Of a stretch of 20,939 nucleotides of DNA, positions 20,601 through 20,939 are shown in pieces. The position numbers were made by a program, and so were the translations under genes. This DNA comes from Myxococcales bacterium (lineage in GTDB: Bacteria; Myxococcota_C; UBA6777). Every line of letters starts with the position of its first letter. Position 1 is the stretch's first letter. Where the stretch lies: NCBI GenBank assembly GCA_027005175.1, contig JALTMC010000158.1, forward strand, positions 3,393 through 24,331. Direction: 5' to 3'. Below the pieces are notes generated by a model. It did not search any database. It was not told the origin of the DNA and saw nothing but the letters and a program-made list of their open reading frames with translations.

Positions 20601-20939
20601 AGCGTTTTTCTCGACTGTCTTTACGAGCCAATGAAGTCCTGCCAAGAGTGACCTTTCCACCCGAGAGTTCGATCGGTTGATGGCTTGGCGTAGAAGACAA
20701 ACAGGTTCTGGGTTTTGGCGTGAGGAAAAGGCGGGTGGGAGATTTTTGGAGAGCAGACATGCGCTACTTGCGATCCAACCAATCCTCGATGCTTTCTTTT
20801 GCTTTTTTTCTGTTGCTGTGATGGTGCGGCTTGCTTGCAAAGCCAGAATCGTGTGAAGAGTGGGACGAATTTTTTCCAGGTTACTGGCTTTGGCTTGATC
20901 TATGGTTCCCCACGAACCATTTGCGTTTTGCCGTGACAT
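17634..20939 (-). CDS. giant protein of tandem prenyltransferase/squalene-cyclase-like modules (5' end outside window), at least 1101 aa
   Basis: About three modules of ~350 residues follow each other. Each opens with a QW-type motif (QNANGSWG, QNIDGSWGTDEDF, QHVEGSWGKDADF, QHEDGSWGTDNDF) and an RPT..VLRAL helix. Then come a KGLPPAF.....N...C.IR.AIKRS..ERG.L.GLHWLI block, an AFRRA.P..SDIFD block and a LPLLY.YNI....L.FYQ..FPKG block. QW motifs belong to the alpha-alpha toroid fold of squalene/oxidosqualene cyclases and protein prenyltransferases. I see no DxDD cyclase motif and no zinc-ligand set, so catalysis is doubtful; a binding or scaffold role fits better. The ATG at 20939 is probably internal, since a QW motif starts only 4 residues later. 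The protein is strongly basic. No signal peptide can be judged. It converges on the double cNMP gene. Confidence 0.8.
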   Translation of the reverse strand: MSRQNANGSWGTIDQAKASNLEKIRPTLHTILALQASRTITATEKKQKKASRIGWIASSACLLSKNLPPAFSSRQNPEPVCLLRQAINRSNSRVERSLLAGLHWLVKTVEKNASFDSIFPSYVILLDQLRQHHQFQPVGYIARLLLQNAFRRARPHLSDIFDKTMEDKWRFISILPLLYEYNISQKAYLKFYQTRFPKGFPNAKKKLFAQALKKKDYEDLNNLLEQEARLYAFLKDHPRNPYALRASRLPQYLKQLTRIKLTETFQGNDEAYTDQNYLVLRWLSLLKTWGKRTSNTRVLQTRLQTILQKEFATIRHKTEDMELQATTTQRLLEMSNKKLPLKSTIHHLISLQNIDGSWGTDEDFSKGTHLATRPTFTVLRALHAQLSKTHSTTPQTSLPTWLKKSTCALTKGLPPAFQTRQNPTTMCLIREAIKRSPSAAERGILAGLHWLITQVEKDAPYYFVFENYVAVLDKVAEDHNHPLAARLARRMIHEIFRRSQPRWSDIFFARDNRSKWRILQVLPLLDKYNIPKTSLLQFYKSLPKSKKRPKSSLTFAQALQQRKLQELREQLMNEFALYSLQKKSPKNPYNFPTNKLASYLKKIENISLKSTFQKHPDRYINESYFANHILQALRGLGSDKLASGPLVQRLHKHLQKQFPMIRYKVKDTDLLAMTIQSLASFPQEKKGLLKEAREYLLALQHVEGSWGKDADFASKDAFKRMTPTWAVLRALSSEKQKSHNQKTAPKANSPWPAGSACIRPKGMPPSFKSTNNTVEVQMLRKGILKTKSRVERAILTGMHWIISKIEDDANFEEGFGNYTTLMSEMAVYGKGTLAGTVAERLLRNAFHRAKDRLPKIFDANLADKGDFITTLFMLYKFNIPKARFIKFYQSYFPKGQPWPHKVPFKTALLKNKYYIIGTYIVDESFLDIFQKNNPKNPFNLRKSQLKKYIRLMGKHLKFIYDIDNFTGYNNQNYFVTHIVLAMNHYGESDLPKTPLTIKILRYFDKHFHKIRFKVRDLDLLGEFIYCYKIYGLGERADIKEAINYMLDLQHEDGSWGTDNDFGGGLYQQIHPTWAVITGLIDIKLRKSSPWYKKKHTQRKTP

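Overview
The window looks like chromosomal DNA of a Gram-negative bacterium of the Myxococcota / former Deltaproteobacteria type. The evidence is a small XRE regulator of a kind common in that group, a GAF protein with a long Pro/Ala linker, several stand-alone cyclic-nucleotide-binding-domain proteins, MltG, and roughly balanced GC. This is inference from family resemblance; no rRNA, tRNA, IS element, integrase or CRISPR array was seen.

Layout. 1-607: 3' end of a TlyA-type rRNA methyltransferase (+) converging on the XRE regulator (-), with a 71-bp tandem repeat holding both stop codons. 608-1284: non-coding, with an AT-rich island and a 19-bp tandem array. 1285-2556: GAF protein (-). 2909-5995 (+): YheC/YheD-like ATP-grasp protein, an unrecognised 177-aa protein and a proline dehydrogenase family protein. 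6002-7942 (-): secreted M14 zinc carboxypeptidase. 8243-9354 (-): two overlapping single-domain cyclic-nucleotide-binding proteins. 9714-14464 (-): a PRTRC-type cassette in the order C, 97-aa unknown, 222-aa unknown, B, A, ThiF. 14852-15907 (-): MltG. 16215-17462 (+): a double cyclic-nucleotide-binding gene interrupted by an in-frame TAG. 17634-20939 (-): a very long protein of repeated prenyltransferase/squalene-cyclase-like modules, 5' end outside the window.

The most interesting block is 9714-14464. It carries a ubiquitin-like small protein ending in Gly (C), an E2-like protein with an NV...(I)C motif (B), a JAMM/JAB isopeptidase-type protein with an intact HSHx7SxxD motif (A) and an E1-like adenylating enzyme with GxGGxGG (ThiF). 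That is a complete set of parts for a bacterial ubiquitin-like conjugation and deconjugation pathway. No ParB or actin-like partner is visible here, and two unrecognised proteins sit where other PRTRC parts would be expected.

A second theme is the gene boundaries. At least seven genes have tandem duplications (11 to 76 bp period) that include or touch their stop codon, which reads as a genome-wide habit of duplicating 3' ends. There is also a 44-bp perfect palindrome just after PRTRC C and a 19-bp dyad upstream of it that could be an operator.
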